A stretch of DNA of 64,000 bases from a bacterium. Its GTDB lineage: Bacteria; Zixibacteria; MSB-5A5; GN15; FEB-12. The notes beneath the pieces were generated by a model, which saw only the letters and a program-made list of their open reading frames with translations, searched no databases and was not told the DNA's origin. The stretch is from positions 992,001-1,056,000 of the forward strand of contig JADJGQ010000002.1 in NCBI GenBank assembly GCA_016708025.1, given 5' to 3'. Shown here one piece after another: positions 26,712 to 35,748 of this stretch; within the stretch, counting starts at the first letter, position 1; each line of letters starts with the position of its first letter. Position numbers and translations under genes: made by a program.

Positions 26712-29090
26712 CTACTGGCAAGCAGGCAATTGATATTCCCCACTTACCAGGTAATAAACTAGGGCCGACAGGTCGGACAAGTCGACATTACCTGATTGAT
26801 CGATGTCGGCTTCGCCAATGCAATTCAACCCACCGCTGCTGACCATATAGGCTATGAGCCAGCTAAGGTCTGATAAGTCGATACCGGCATTTCCATCTAC
26901 ATTCCCGCTCGTACCTTCACAACAAGACGGTCCACGATAGACCTGAATACCAAACCGCTGACCCAGGTAAACCGCTTCACCTTTAACTGCAACATCATAC
27001 ACGTGCTCGACTCGATACTGGCGCTCGGCCAATTGAGGATTTGTAGGGTCGCTTATATCGACGATATCGAGGAAGTCGCCGTTATCGACATACATGTGTT
27101 GTGCTGTTAGCTCTAACAGGATGAGGTTACCTGACCTGTCGGGTGGATCATATGAACCGACAAATTCGGGCCAGCCGGTGCTATCCACTTGATAAAGAGA
27201 GATTGCCCAGTGGTCAATCATCCAGGATGTAGTGGCGACTACATCCCCAACAAGTTCGATGTTATATTGCCCCCAAGGCTCCTGGTAACCGACAATCGAT
27301 AGTTGTAAAGGGTTGGAAATATCCACGATTGCCATATAGGCACCTCCGAACAGACCACTCTGTACACTTGCCCCACGACAGACAACATATGCGCGGTTTC
27401 CCCGAATCCTGATGGCACTGGCCCCGGGAGGTAGGCTTAACCGAGACCGCAGGATTGGGTTGTACTGGAGCGACAAGTACTGATAAACATAGAGACCAGA
27501 GTCCTCAGCGGCAACGTAGGCATAATTGTTGAGCACAGCCGCATCCTGAAAACTCATGTGGCTGGCGTCGGCATTCGTACCCAGGACCAGTTGTGAGAGC
27601 TTGACGGGAGCTGTTGGCTCGCTGACATCAAACCTCGAAATAGAGCCACGCCGAGGTGGATTTGAAGCGTCGTCTGAACTGCAATACATGAAGTTTCCTT
27701 CGAAACAGGCTCCATTGGTGTGCTCTGCATTGTTTCCTGGGCCAAAGTCAGCTCCAGGTATTGGGGAAAAGGGATTAGTAATGTCAAATATCCGTTCGCT
27801 GACCTGTCGTTCCCAATTGGATGCGGTCAAGACCGGACCATCTTGAGAGAGATACAGCTTTCTGGCGAATTTAGAACTGTAGAGAGTCTTTGTGATTGGG
27901 TTCGATGGATTTGCAAGATCGGAACTAGCGATACGAACATGCGAGGTTCCGTCCGAACCGTAATTGTAAAGATGGTGTTCCGCCACAATACACTGGCCGG
28001 AGGTACCATCTGTGAACCCGTCGAGAAGTGCGAATCCTATCATAGCTGGTGAGCAGAGCGATGCGACATTGTAGGTCCTAACTCCTGTGCCCGTTGTCAC
28101 ATACATAATTGTGTCGACTATCTCTATGTCATTGATCGTAACACCCAAATCCGGTCCACAACCGAATTGCGGGTAGTAGGGCTCACCTACTTGCATGATT
28201 TGGAAAGAAGTTCCACCTGGCATATACCCAAGCAATTGGTCTCCTACCGCAATTAGGCGGCCGTAAAAGGCGGGCTTGCCATCGGCTGGACCCCAGTATG
28301 TTCGAACATGTCTGGGGTTGATTGAGTCGTCCATCGTATAGATGTATAACGGGCTGTTCGCGATTGCAGACGAGAAATAGACCAACGGCATTGAGTCGGT
28401 CTCCCTCATAGCAATTCCGCGAAGTCCATCGAAGGATATGTCGAACGAGCGAAATTGCGTCACAATGCTGGGATGATCCGGGTCGGCTATATCTATCACA
28501 AAGAAGTAGTCATACTGACTAGGAATGTATAAATAGTGGCCACCGATCTCCATCAGTTCTTCTTGCACCGGCAGCGGTATTTTGCTCCTAATCCTTAGGT
28601 CATCAGGATGTGATGCTTCAATAATAGAAATTCCCTCGTAAGTGCTGAGGAGGTAAAGGAAGTCGCCTTTGCCCTTTATGACAAAGGTCGATCCGATTGT
28701 TGTCGGCCAATCGTATTGCCGCACAAAGGTCGGATTGGAAGGGTCGCGGACATCCCAAGCGAGGACTCCCAGATTTGACGCTACATAGAGGAACCCGTTC
28801 AGAACGCACATGTCCATCGGCCCCTGCCAGTTGAGTGTCCCGACGGAGGTTAGAACGCTACTATTTAATTCAGCCGCAGGGGCATTGGAGCTTCTTTGCT
28901 CAACAGAGGAGTCTCTTCTGGGGATTGGGTGTAAAGAGTCTCTCACCAAAGCTGGGAAGGTTGTATCGTCCAGATTAAGTAAGTATTCGTAAGGAATCGG
29001 AGAACCGGGTGACGATGGAAACTGTTGAGCCGACACCAGAGACCAACAACAGATAAGAGCGATCGACAGAACCGAGAAGAAATAACGCAT
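26712..29090 (-). CDS. LVIVD-repeat beta-propeller protein with dockerin-like C-terminus
   Basis: A 792-residue exported protein with a signal peptide (MRYFFSVLSIALICCWSLVSAQ) behind GGGAGG. The body consists of repeated blades of the LVIVD type, for example SIIEASHPDDLRIRSKIPLP, FFVIDIADPDHPSIVTQF, AIVDISNPLQLSIVGYQ, LDIVDISDPTNPQLAERQY, which fold as a seven- or eight-bladed propeller. The final ~75 residues, from CCEGTSGNVDGNAG, carry two DLSDLS repeats, the same C-terminal module found in the cytochrome at 12.5 kb and the two giant proteins at 52-62 kb. Base composition is clearly more AT-rich than its neighbours. The gene is flanked by a 30-bp direct repeat of the end of the PgeF-like gene. 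Ligand and role are unknown. Confidence 0.85.
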   Translation of the reverse strand: MRYFFSVLSIALICCWSLVSAQQFPSSPGSPIPYEYLLNLDDTTFPALVRDSLHPIPRRDSSVEQRSSNAPAAELNSSVLTSVGTLNWQGPMDMCVLNGFLYVASNLGVLAWDVRDPSNPTFVRQYDWPTTIGSTFVIKGKGDFLYLLSTYEGISIIEASHPDDLRIRSKIPLPVQEELMEIGGHYLYIPSQYDYFFVIDIADPDHPSIVTQFRSFDISFDGLRGIAMRETDSMPLVYFSSAIANSPLYIYTMDDSINPRHVRTYWGPADGKPAFYGRLIAVGDQLLGYMPGGTSFQIMQVGEPYYPQFGCGPDLGVTINDIEIVDTIMYVTTGTGVRTYNVASLCSPAMIGFALLDGFTDGTSGQCIVAEHHLYNYGSDGTSHVRIASSDLANPSNPITKTLYSSKFARKLYLSQDGPVLTASNWERQVSERIFDITNPFSPIPGADFGPGNNAEHTNGACFEGNFMYCSSDDASNPPRRGSISRFDVSEPTAPVKLSQLVLGTNADASHMSFQDAAVLNNYAYVAAEDSGLYVYQYLSLQYNPILRSRLSLPPGASAIRIRGNRAYVVCRGASVQSGLFGGAYMAIVDISNPLQLSIVGYQEPWGQYNIELVGDVVATTSWMIDHWAISLYQVDSTGWPEFVGSYDPPDRSGNLILLELTAQHMYVDNGDFLDIVDISDPTNPQLAERQYRVEHVYDVAVKGEAVYLGQRFGIQVYRGPSCCEGTSGNVDGNAGIDLSDLSWLIAYMVSSGGLNCIGEADIDQSGNVDLSDLSALVYYLVSGEYQLPACQ

Positions 29091-29208
29091 TACTGACCTC
29101 CCATTATACCCACCATTAAATCAATTTACGCAATGTAGACCGTGATATCAAGTATGTTGTTTGTGGTCTGTACTTCAGAAGTGGTTCACATGGACTCTGG
29201 AACGCGCG

Positions 29209-29238
29209 GGGCGGTTCGGGAGTCTGATCGGGATGAGA
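29209..29238. repeat. Copy 2 of the 30-bp direct repeat
   Basis: Matches the 3' end of the PgeF-like gene (26653-26682). Read in the same frame it encodes GRFGSLIGMR, then RLEEQIPGVRT and a TAA stop, so it may be the displaced original C-terminus. Confidence 0.7.
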
Positions 29239-29326
29239 CGGCTTGAAGAACAAATCCCCGGGGTCAGGACCTAAGAAGTCCATAAGTGCAGGATTTCCGC
29301 TTGCGTCACCACTTGAAGTCAGTAAA

Positions 29327-29340
29327 TTCCTACTTAGGAA
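29327..29340. promoter_or_regulatory. Palindrome upstream of the perR-like gene (candidate Fur/PerR box)
   Basis: TTCCTACTTAGGAA is a perfect inverted repeat around two bases, 31 bases before the start of a PerR-like gene. A second related word (GTTGTTCTAAG) ends 8 bases before the ATG. Fur-family regulators bind AT-rich 7-1-7 palindromes and usually repress their own genes. The match to a known consensus is only partial. Confidence 0.4.
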
Positions 29341-29370
29341 CTATTCGACAATAAGGTTGTTCTAAGCGAA

Positions 29371-29820
29371 ATGAAGCAGGACCGCGCCAACATATCCCAG
29401 ATGATGGAGAGCTTCGAGTCTGTCTGTCGGGCGAAGGGGCTCAGGGTCACCCACCAGCGGATCGAGACTTTCAAAGCCCTCCTGGGAAACCGGGATCATC
29501 CGACTATCGAGGATGTCTACACCCAGGTGCAGAAACAGCTTAAGACCATCTCGCTGGATACGGTCTACCGGACGATCGCGACCTTTGAAGAGTACGGCCT
29601 GGTCAAGCGGGTACATCATATCGACAATGCCACGCGCCTTGATATCAATATCTCCAACCATCACCACCTGGTCTGTACCAGGTGCAACAAGATAGAGGAT
29701 TTCACCTGGCCGGATTTCGACCGGATGAAACCGCCAAGATCGATCGCGCACTGGGATAAGATCGAAGTCAAGCATGTTGTGATCAGCGGATTATGTTCCG
29801 CCTGTAAATCGAGCCGATGA
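29371..29820 (+). CDS. Fur-family metalloregulator, probably PerR-like
   Basis: A 149-residue repressor. The N-terminal winged helix carries RAKGLRVTHQRIETFKALL and the recognition region ISLDTVYRTIATFEEYGLV. The dimerisation half has the metal ligands NISNHHHLVCTRCNKIEDF and GLCSACKSS, so both CXXC pairs of the structural zinc site are present. The katG gene lies directly downstream on the same strand, 102 bases away, with no terminator between. That context is typical of peroxide-sensing PerR: oxidation of iron-bound His inactivates the repressor and induces catalase. A palindrome lies upstream. Fur (iron) rather than PerR cannot be excluded from sequence. Confidence 0.88.
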   Translation: MKQDRANISQMMESFESVCRAKGLRVTHQRIETFKALLGNRDHPTIEDVYTQVQKQLKTISLDTVYRTIATFEEYGLVKRVHHIDNATRLDINISNHHHLVCTRCNKIEDFTWPDFDRMKPPRSIAHWDKIEVKHVVISGLCSACKSSR

Positions 29821-29922
29821 TCATGAACTCTCGATAAGATCAAGACATGGTTGTGTTAATACGAATTTTTCTTACATAGTAACAATTTGATTCAGGGCAC
29901 ACGGGTGTGCCGAGGAGCAAAC

Positions 29923-32118
29923 ATGAGTGATAAGAAGGAAGGGAAGTGCCCGGTCACGGGGGCGACTCACCCGCACGTCAAAGGGACGAGCAACCGGGAC
30001 TGGTGGCCGAACCAGCTCAATCTCAAGATCCTGCACCAGCATTCTCCGCTGTCTGATCCGATGGGCGAGCAGTTTGATTATGCCAAGGAGTTCAAGAGCC
30101 TTGACCTGAAGGCAGTCAAAAAGGATCTCTATGACCTGATGACCAATTCTCAGGAGTGGTGGCCGGCGGATTACGGTCATTACGGCCCGCTGTTTATCCG
30201 GATGGCCTGGCACAGCGCGGGAACCTACCGTATCGGTGATGGTCGCGGTGGTGCGGGGACCGGCACTCAGCGTTTTGCGCCGCTGAATAGCTGGCCCGAC
30301 AACGCCAATCTTGACAAGGCGCGTCGGTTGCTCTGGCCGATCAAACAAAAATACGGCAAGAAGCTCTCTTGGGGCGACCTGATGATCCTGGCCGGAAACT
30401 GCGCTTTGGAGTCGATGGGCTTTAAGACCTTTGGATTTGCCGGCGGTCGTGCCGATGTGTGGGAGCCGGAAGAGGATATCTATTGGGGTGCCGAAGCTGA
30501 GTGGCTGGGCGATAAGCGTTACACCGGCGAACGAGAACTCGACAACCCGCTTGCCGCAGTCCAGATGGGTCTGATATACGTCAATCCCGAGGGTCCGAAT
30601 GGTGAACCGAATGCGGTCGCCTCCGGGCGGGATATCCGCGAAACATTCGCTCGCATGGCGATGAACGATGAAGAGACAGTCGCGCTGGTGGCCGGTGGAC
30701 ATACTTTCGGCAAATGTCATGGTGCCTCAAGTGCGACCCAGGTTGGTCCGGAGCCGGAAGCCGCAGGTATCGAAGAGCAGGGGCTTGGCTGGAAGAGCAG
30801 TTACGCCAGCGGCAAAGGTGGCGATACGATCACCAGCGGCATCGAGGGAGCCTGGACACCAACTCCTACCAAGTGGGATTATAGCTATTTCGAGGTGCTG
30901 TTCCGCTACGACTGGAATCTGGAGAAGAGCCCGGCCGGTGCATTCCAGTGGGTGCCCACCGATCCGGCGGCAAAAAATCTGGTGCCGCTGGCGCATGATC
31001 CATCGAAAAAAACTGCGCCGATCATGACGACGGCGGACCTTGCGCTGCGGATGGATCCGATCTATGAACCGATCTCCCGTCGTTTCCAGAAGAACCCCGA
31101 AGCGTTTGCGGATGCATTCGCCCGGGCGTGGTTTAAGCTGACGCACCGCGATATGGGACCGCGTGCGCGCTACCTTGGTCCGGAAGTACCGAAGGAAGAA
31201 TTGATCTGGCAGGACCCAATCCCAGCGGTGGATCATGAATTGATCAACGAGCAGGATATTGCCACTCTCAAAGGTAAAGTGATGGGATCGGGGCTTTCGG
31301 TTGCTGAACTGGTTTCAACGGCCTGGGCCTCAGCCTCGACCTTCCGTGGCTCGGACATGCGGGGAGGCGCGAATGGCGCGCGCATCCGTCTGGCGCCGCA
31401 GAAGAACTGGGAAGTCAACCAGCCGCAGCAGTTATCAAAAGTGCTGCAGGCTCTGGAGACTATCCAGGCGGAATTCAACAAAGCGCAGACCGGCAAAAAG
31501 AAGGTCTCGCTGGCCGACCTGATCGTGCTGGCTGGATGTGCCGCTGTCGAAAAATCGGCAAAGGATGCCGGCTATGATGTCAAGGTACCGTTTGTGCCGG
31601 GACGCATGGATGCCTCGCAGGAACAGACCGACGTGGCATCATTCGCCGTGCTCGAACCGAAAGCCGACGGATTCCGCAACTACCTTCGCGAAAGCCGTGG
31701 ATTGGCGGCGGAAGAACTGCTCTTGGATCGCGCCAATTTGCTGACATTGACTGCTCCGGAAATGACTGTCCTTATCGGTGGACTGCGTGTGCTGAATGCC
31801 AATGCAGGGAAGTCCCCGCACGGCGTCTTTACCGCCAAGCCGGGAGTTTTGTCGAACGACTTCTTCGTCAATCTCCTCGACATGAATACGCAGTGGCAGA
31901 AGTCTTCCACTTCGGAAAACCTGTTCGAGGGACAGGATCGGAAGAGCGGCAAGGTCAAATGGACCGGGACCAGAGTCGATCTGGTTTTTGGCTCTAACTC
32001 GCAGTTGCGGGCTTTAGCCGAAGTGTATGCCTGTGATGACGCGAAAGAGAAGTTCGTTCACGACTTCGTCGCGGCGTGGAACAAGGTGATGAATCTCGAT
32101 CGCTTTGATCTGGACTAA
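29923..32118 (+). CDS. katG: Catalase-peroxidase
   Basis: A bifunctional haem enzyme of 731 residues that removes hydrogen peroxide. The distal site FIRMAWHSAGTYRIGDGRGG has the catalytic Arg, Trp and His. The Trp-Tyr-Met adduct specific to KatG is complete: that Trp, Tyr in MGLIYVNPEG and Met in TFARMAMNDEE. The proximal haem ligand is in VAGGHTFGKCHGA. The C-terminal domain is the usual inactive duplicate (STAWASASTFRGSDMRGGAN). The ATG at 29923 has GAGGAG upstream; an in-frame TTG at 29887 does not. The N-terminus KCPVTGATHPHVKG lacks a signal peptide, so the enzyme is cytoplasmic. A PerR-like gene precedes it and a strong terminator follows. Confidence 0.97.
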   Translation: MSDKKEGKCPVTGATHPHVKGTSNRDWWPNQLNLKILHQHSPLSDPMGEQFDYAKEFKSLDLKAVKKDLYDLMTNSQEWWPADYGHYGPLFIRMAWHSAGTYRIGDGRGGAGTGTQRFAPLNSWPDNANLDKARRLLWPIKQKYGKKLSWGDLMILAGNCALESMGFKTFGFAGGRADVWEPEEDIYWGAEAEWLGDKRYTGERELDNPLAAVQMGLIYVNPEGPNGEPNAVASGRDIRETFARMAMNDEETVALVAGGHTFGKCHGASSATQVGPEPEAAGIEEQGLGWKSSYASGKGGDTITSGIEGAWTPTPTKWDYSYFEVLFRYDWNLEKSPAGAFQWVPTDPAAKNLVPLAHDPSKKTAPIMTTADLALRMDPIYEPISRRFQKNPEAFADAFARAWFKLTHRDMGPRARYLGPEVPKEELIWQDPIPAVDHELINEQDIATLKGKVMGSGLSVAELVSTAWASASTFRGSDMRGGANGARIRLAPQKNWEVNQPQQLSKVLQALETIQAEFNKAQTGKKKVSLADLIVLAGCAAVEKSAKDAGYDVKVPFVPGRMDASQEQTDVASFAVLEPKADGFRNYLRESRGLAAEELLLDRANLLTLTAPEMTVLIGGLRVLNANAGKSPHGVFTAKPGVLSNDFFVNLLDMNTQWQKSSTSENLFEGQDRKSGKVKWTGTRVDLVFGSNSQLRALAEVYACDDAKEKFVHDFVAAWNKVMNLDRFDLD

Positions 32119-32158
32119 TCGCTTAAGTTGAATTGAAGTATCGTGTATCGCGCAATAT

Positions 32159-32191
32159 CCCGGAGGCCGCATAAGCGGTCTCCGGGTTTTA
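32159..32191 (+). terminator. Rho-independent terminator of perR-katG
   Basis: CCCGGAGGCCGC (32159-32170) pairs with GCGGTCTCCGGG (32175-32186), 12 bp with one G-U pair and loop ATAA, followed by TTTTATTTT. Confidence 0.88.
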
Positions 32192-32238
32192 TTTTAGTGA
32201 GCGAGGTAAGTGAATGGAACTGGGGGGTGATCCCGGCA

Positions 32239-32688
32239 TCAAGCGCCGTCAGGGATCTCCGCTTCGACTAGTTTCGCCAGCAGAACCAGTGACTCCTGCC
32301 AGCCGAGATAACAAGCCTCCGGCGGGATCATATCAGGGATCCCTTCCTGAGAGATATTAACCTCAGTGCCACACGAGACCTGCTTCAACACCACGGTCGT
32401 GATCATCTCACCGGGGAGATTTGGATCATCAAAGATATCGGTGTTGCGGATCCGTTCGTTGGGGACAAGCTCAAGATATTTTCCGCCGAAAGAATGACTG
32501 CTTCCGGTAGAGAAGTTGGTGAAGGACATCTTGTAGGTGCCGCCGACTTTGGCGTCGACATGGTGGACTTTGCCGGTGAATCCGTTCGGCGGGAGCCATT
32601 TGACCATGGCATCGGGATCAAGAAATGCGCGATAGACCCGTTCGGGGGTGGCACGCAGGACGCGGTGAAGACGGATAGTGTTTGGCAT
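32239..32688 (-). CDS. SRPBCC (AHSA1-like) domain protein
   Basis: A 149-residue single-domain protein of the START/AHSA1 fold. Typical blocks are IRLHRVLRATPERVYRAFLDPDAMVKWLPP, VGGTYKMSFTNFSTGSSHSF, GKYLELVPNERIRNTD and GWQESLVLLAKLVEAE. The family makes a hydrophobic cavity for lipids or aromatic ligands, and many members are of unknown substrate. The ATG at 32688 has AGGAGA upstream. It appears to be a one-gene unit between katG and the metallopeptidase. Confidence 0.87.
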   Translation of the reverse strand: MPNTIRLHRVLRATPERVYRAFLDPDAMVKWLPPNGFTGKVHHVDAKVGGTYKMSFTNFSTGSSHSFGGKYLELVPNERIRNTDIFDDPNLPGEMITTVVLKQVSCGTEVNISQEGIPDMIPPEACYLGWQESLVLLAKLVEAEIPDGA

Positions 32689-32779
32689 GGTCAGCTCTCC
32701 TTTCGTCGGGCATGGTCGCGTGATTGCGATACTGGACAAAAGGAAGCCAAATTACCTATGTTTGTCAAGTCGGGGCACT

Positions 32780-33634
32780 TTAGAGGCTTGCCGCGCTGAA
32801 GGTGTCCCCCTGGCTAACATCACCCGACTGATATCCCTTTAAGAACCAGCGCACCCGCTGCTCCGAGGTTCCATGGGTGAACCCATCCGGCACAACATAC
32901 CCCTGCGTCTGCTTCATGATGCGGTCATCGCCGACCGCGGAGGCAGCATTGATCCCTTCCTCGATATCCCCCTCCTCAAGCAGCCCCGCAGTGCGCGCGG
33001 CGTAATGCGCCCAAACACCGGCGAGGAAATCTGCCTGGAGCTCCAGCCGAACGGAGAGGCGATTATACTCAGCTTCGCTCAACTGGTCGCGCTGCGACTG
33101 CACCTGTTGCATAGTCCCCATCTGGTTCTGGATATGATGGCCGACTTCATGCGCTATCACATAGGCGAGCGCAAAATCACCGCGGGCGCCAAGTTGCGCC
33201 TGCATCTGCGCAAAGAATTCCAGATCGATATATACGCGCTCGTCGGTTGGGCAGTAAAAGGGTCCGGCCGAGGCTCCGGCATGTCCACACGCAGACGAAA
33301 TCTGATTGGAGAAAAGTACCAGGCGCGGCTGGCGGTAGGATTCACCGTTTGCGGCGAAAATCTGACCCCAGACATCCTCGGTTTCGGCGAGAATGACCCC
33401 GACAAACTGGCCTTCCTGTTCCTGCTGGGCACTCAGAGGTTGTTCTGCGCCGGTCGACATCTCAGTGCCACCGGGTTGCAGAGTCTGCATTAACTGGTCA
33501 GGGTTTCCGCCGAGCATGAGATAGAGCACAACGATAACGATCCCGCCCAGACCGCCGCCCATGGCTATCCCTTTGCCACCGAACCGTCGCCGATCCTCGA
33601 CATTACTGCTAACACGTCGTCCTTGCCATTTCAT
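32780..33634 (-). CDS. YpfJ-type neutral zinc metallopeptidase
   Basis: A 284-residue membrane-anchored protein of the zinc metallopeptidase family typified by YpfJ. The basic N-terminus (MKWQGRRVSSNVEDRRRF) precedes a Gly-rich helix (GIAMGGGLGGIVIVVLYLMLGG). The catalytic domain has ISSACGHAGASAGPFYCPTD with a conserved Cys pair, VYIDLEFFAQMQ, the zinc-binding YVIAHEVGHHIQNQ, and LELQADFLAGVWAHYA with the third ligand Glu/Asp region. Length and motif order are normal. The protease substrate of this family is not established. A GGAG site sits ten bases before the ATG. Confidence 0.92.
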   Translation of the reverse strand: MKWQGRRVSSNVEDRRRFGGKGIAMGGGLGGIVIVVLYLMLGGNPDQLMQTLQPGGTEMSTGAEQPLSAQQEQEGQFVGVILAETEDVWGQIFAANGESYRQPRLVLFSNQISSACGHAGASAGPFYCPTDERVYIDLEFFAQMQAQLGARGDFALAYVIAHEVGHHIQNQMGTMQQVQSQRDQLSEAEYNRLSVRLELQADFLAGVWAHYAARTAGLLEEGDIEEGINAASAVGDDRIMKQTQGYVVPDGFTHGTSEQRVRWFLKGYQSGDVSQGDTFSAASL

Positions 33635-33845
33635 GATCGCGGTGCTCCTTTAACGTGCGAGATGGTTTCCTACAGACGCAGGGGTCGGTCTTCTGTCGGT
33701 CTCTTCAACCTATGAATAGCTTGATTCGAGAGGAATGTCAATTGGGGTCAATATTGAGGGAGTTTAAACGGCAGCACCAGACGCGCAATTAATGTGATGG
33801 CGACGGCGTGCGCCGGAAGCTATATAGCGTGAAGAGGTCAACAGA

Positions 33846-34247
33846 ATGGAAAACAAGAAGATACCGCAAACTTCCGCGAAACAGGGCGATCTGCCGAATG
33901 TCATTGCGTTCCATGCCGGGACGGACTGGAGTTCGCAGATGCACCTCAATCTGAACGAACATCTGGTGACACATCCGAGCGCGACCTTCTTTCTCCGTGT
34001 CAAAGGTGACTCGCCGGAGCATGGGGCGATACGCAATGATGATATCCTGATTGTCGATCGGGCGCTGACACCATCGCCGGACAGTATGGTTGTGGCGGTG
34101 ATCGATGGCGCGCTGGTGATAGTCCCGTATCGTCAATTAGAGAGCGATCAAAGGCAGGGAGGAACCAGCGTAAAACCGGGGAATCCGCTGGCGAGTGCGG
34201 AGACAGCCGTTTGGGGCGTGATCACCTATGCCATTCATAAGATCTGA
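33846..34247 (+). CDS. umuD: UmuD-like S24 peptidase homologue lacking the catalytic lysine
   Basis: A 133-residue protein immediately upstream of umuC. It aligns with UmuD over LNLNEHLVTHPSATFFLRVKGDS...GAIRNDDILIVDRAL...VVAVIDGAL. The nucleophilic Ser is at 56 (GDS), and A24-G25 falls exactly at the position of the Cys24-Gly25 cleavage site of E. coli UmuD. However, the general-base Lys (K97 in E. coli, 37 residues after the Ser, in TVKKL) is replaced by Val93 (ALVIVPYRQL), and Met after the Ser is Pro. As written, the protein should not self-cleave, so it may act uncleaved, need another protease, or be inactive. An AGAGGT site precedes the ATG. Confidence 0.85.
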   Translation: MENKKIPQTSAKQGDLPNVIAFHAGTDWSSQMHLNLNEHLVTHPSATFFLRVKGDSPEHGAIRNDDILIVDRALTPSPDSMVVAVIDGALVIVPYRQLESDQRQGGTSVKPGNPLASAETAVWGVITYAIHKI

Positions 34248-35595
34248 CAAGGAGAAGGAGTCTACCCGACAGGGGGGGAAGTTGTCGGCGGTGGTGCATC
34301 CATGGTATATCCTGATCGACTGCAATAATTTCTTCGTCTCCTGCGAACGGGTGTTTGATCCGCAGCTTGAGGGGAGACCGGTCCTGGTGCTTTCCAATAA
34401 TGATGGCGTGATCATTTCGCGATCCAATGAAGCGAAAGCGCTTGGGATCAAGATGGCGGCGCCGGTCTTTCAATTCCGCGATGTGATCCTCAAGCACAAG
34501 GTCAGCCTTCGGTCCGCGAATTTCACCCTGTATCGCGATCTCTCCCGCCGCATCGTACACACGCTGAGGCAATTCTGCCCCGATGTCGAAGTGTACTCCG
34601 TGGATGAAGTTTTCATGGCGATCCCGCCGATGGAGAGCGCCGCAATTGATACCCTGATCAGAACGATGCGGCGGACGGTCTATCAGTGGGTGGGTGTCCC
34701 TGTCGGCATTGGCGTGGCGGAGACTAAGACATTGGCGAAATTGGCGGCGGAGTACGCGAAAAAGGAGAAATCGACCGGCGGATGCTTTGATCTGGTTGCC
34801 TGTACATCGGAAGAACGCGACCGGATTCTTGGGCGAATACCAGTTGATGATATCTGGGGGATAGGAAGGCAACATGGCGAGTGGCTGCGTTCGCGCGGCA
34901 TCATGACAGCGCTTCAATTGCGGGAGATCGATCAAGATAGGTTCGGGAAGAAGGCCGGGGTCACCGGATTGCGAACGGTGAAGGAGTTGCAGGGGATCTC
35001 TTGCTTATCATTGAAACGGGAGGATCCACCGCGCAAGATGATCACCTGTTCGCGTTCATTCGGCAAACGGGTGACAGATCTACAGGAACTGAAAGAAGCG
35101 GTCTCCACTTTTGCGGCGCAGGCAGGAAGAGAACTTCGACGTGACGGCTCGCTGGCCCAGCGGCTGACGGTGTATTGCAGTGTGCGGAACAAGTCAGAGG
35201 AGCCAGATGACTCTAACACTTCCACGATGAATTTGCCGGTAGCGACCGATCGGGACAGCGATCTGATCCATGCGGCGGTCAATGGACTCGAGAAGTTTTA
35301 CCGCGAGGGTGTGGAGTATACTAAAGGGGGGATAACGCTCGGCCGGCTCACCCCTGCGGGGAGTCGTCAAGAAGATATCTTTGCGGGAGAGGAAGAAGAG
35401 CGGCAGGACAAGCTGAGCCATGTGGTCGATCAGATCAATTCGCATTTGGGGTATGGGACTATCAGTTATGCGGCGACCGGGACCAAAGCGGGGTGGCGTT
35501 CGCAGGCGGAGTTGCGCTCGCCCAATTACACGACGAAATGGGATGAATTGCCGGTGGCGTACGGGGAACGAAAGATGATTGGCAGAAAGCGGTGA
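34228..35595 (+). CDS. umuC: Y-family DNA polymerase UmuC (Pol V catalytic subunit)
   Basis: A 455-residue translesion polymerase. The catalytic carboxylates are in YILIDCNNFFVSCERVFDP and DVEVYSVDEVFMAI (family SIDE motif as SVDE). The fingers NNDGVIISRSNEAKALGI, the helix-hairpin-helix region IWGIGRQHGEWLRSRGI and the little-finger domain follow. The C-terminus KAGWRSQAELRSPNYTTKWDELP is the UmuC tail. The ATG at 34228 overlaps the end of umuD by 20 bases; downstream TTG/GTG codons near 34282-34291, behind AGGGGGGG, are possible alternative starts that would still precede the catalytic Asp. It is co-transcribed with umuD. I see no clear LexA box upstream of the pair. Confidence 0.93.
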   Translation: MPFIRSDKEKESTRQGGKLSAVVHPWYILIDCNNFFVSCERVFDPQLEGRPVLVLSNNDGVIISRSNEAKALGIKMAAPVFQFRDVILKHKVSLRSANFTLYRDLSRRIVHTLRQFCPDVEVYSVDEVFMAIPPMESAAIDTLIRTMRRTVYQWVGVPVGIGVAETKTLAKLAAEYAKKEKSTGGCFDLVACTSEERDRILGRIPVDDIWGIGRQHGEWLRSRGIMTALQLREIDQDRFGKKAGVTGLRTVKELQGISCLSLKREDPPRKMITCSRSFGKRVTDLQELKEAVSTFAAQAGRELRRDGSLAQRLTVYCSVRNKSEEPDDSNTSTMNLPVATDRDSDLIHAAVNGLEKFYREGVEYTKGGITLGRLTPAGSRQEDIFAGEEEERQDKLSHVVDQINSHLGYGTISYAATGTKAGWRSQAELRSPNYTTKWDELPVAYGERKMIGRKR

Positions 35596-35748
35596 GTAAG
35601 TGGGATATCAGACAGCTGAAGGCATCGCATTTTGCTTGCACATGAATTTCTTCCAGGCAATTCGACTGATGGACTCTCCACCTGCCGGGAATGCTATTAT
35701 CCAAACCTCATGGTCTGATTCACCCGCGACCAGTTGATAATCAGTCGA

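Noticed and set aside
29872..30720. Long minus-strand open frame (282 codons) opposite katG
   Set aside because: It is the antisense shadow of a complete, highly conserved katG, is rich in Arg/Pro/His as such shadows are, and has no ribosome binding site or motif.
33640..33845. LexA/SOS box upstream of umuDC
   Set aside because: I looked for CTGT-N8-ACAG and GAAC-N4-GTTC type palindromes and found none convincing.
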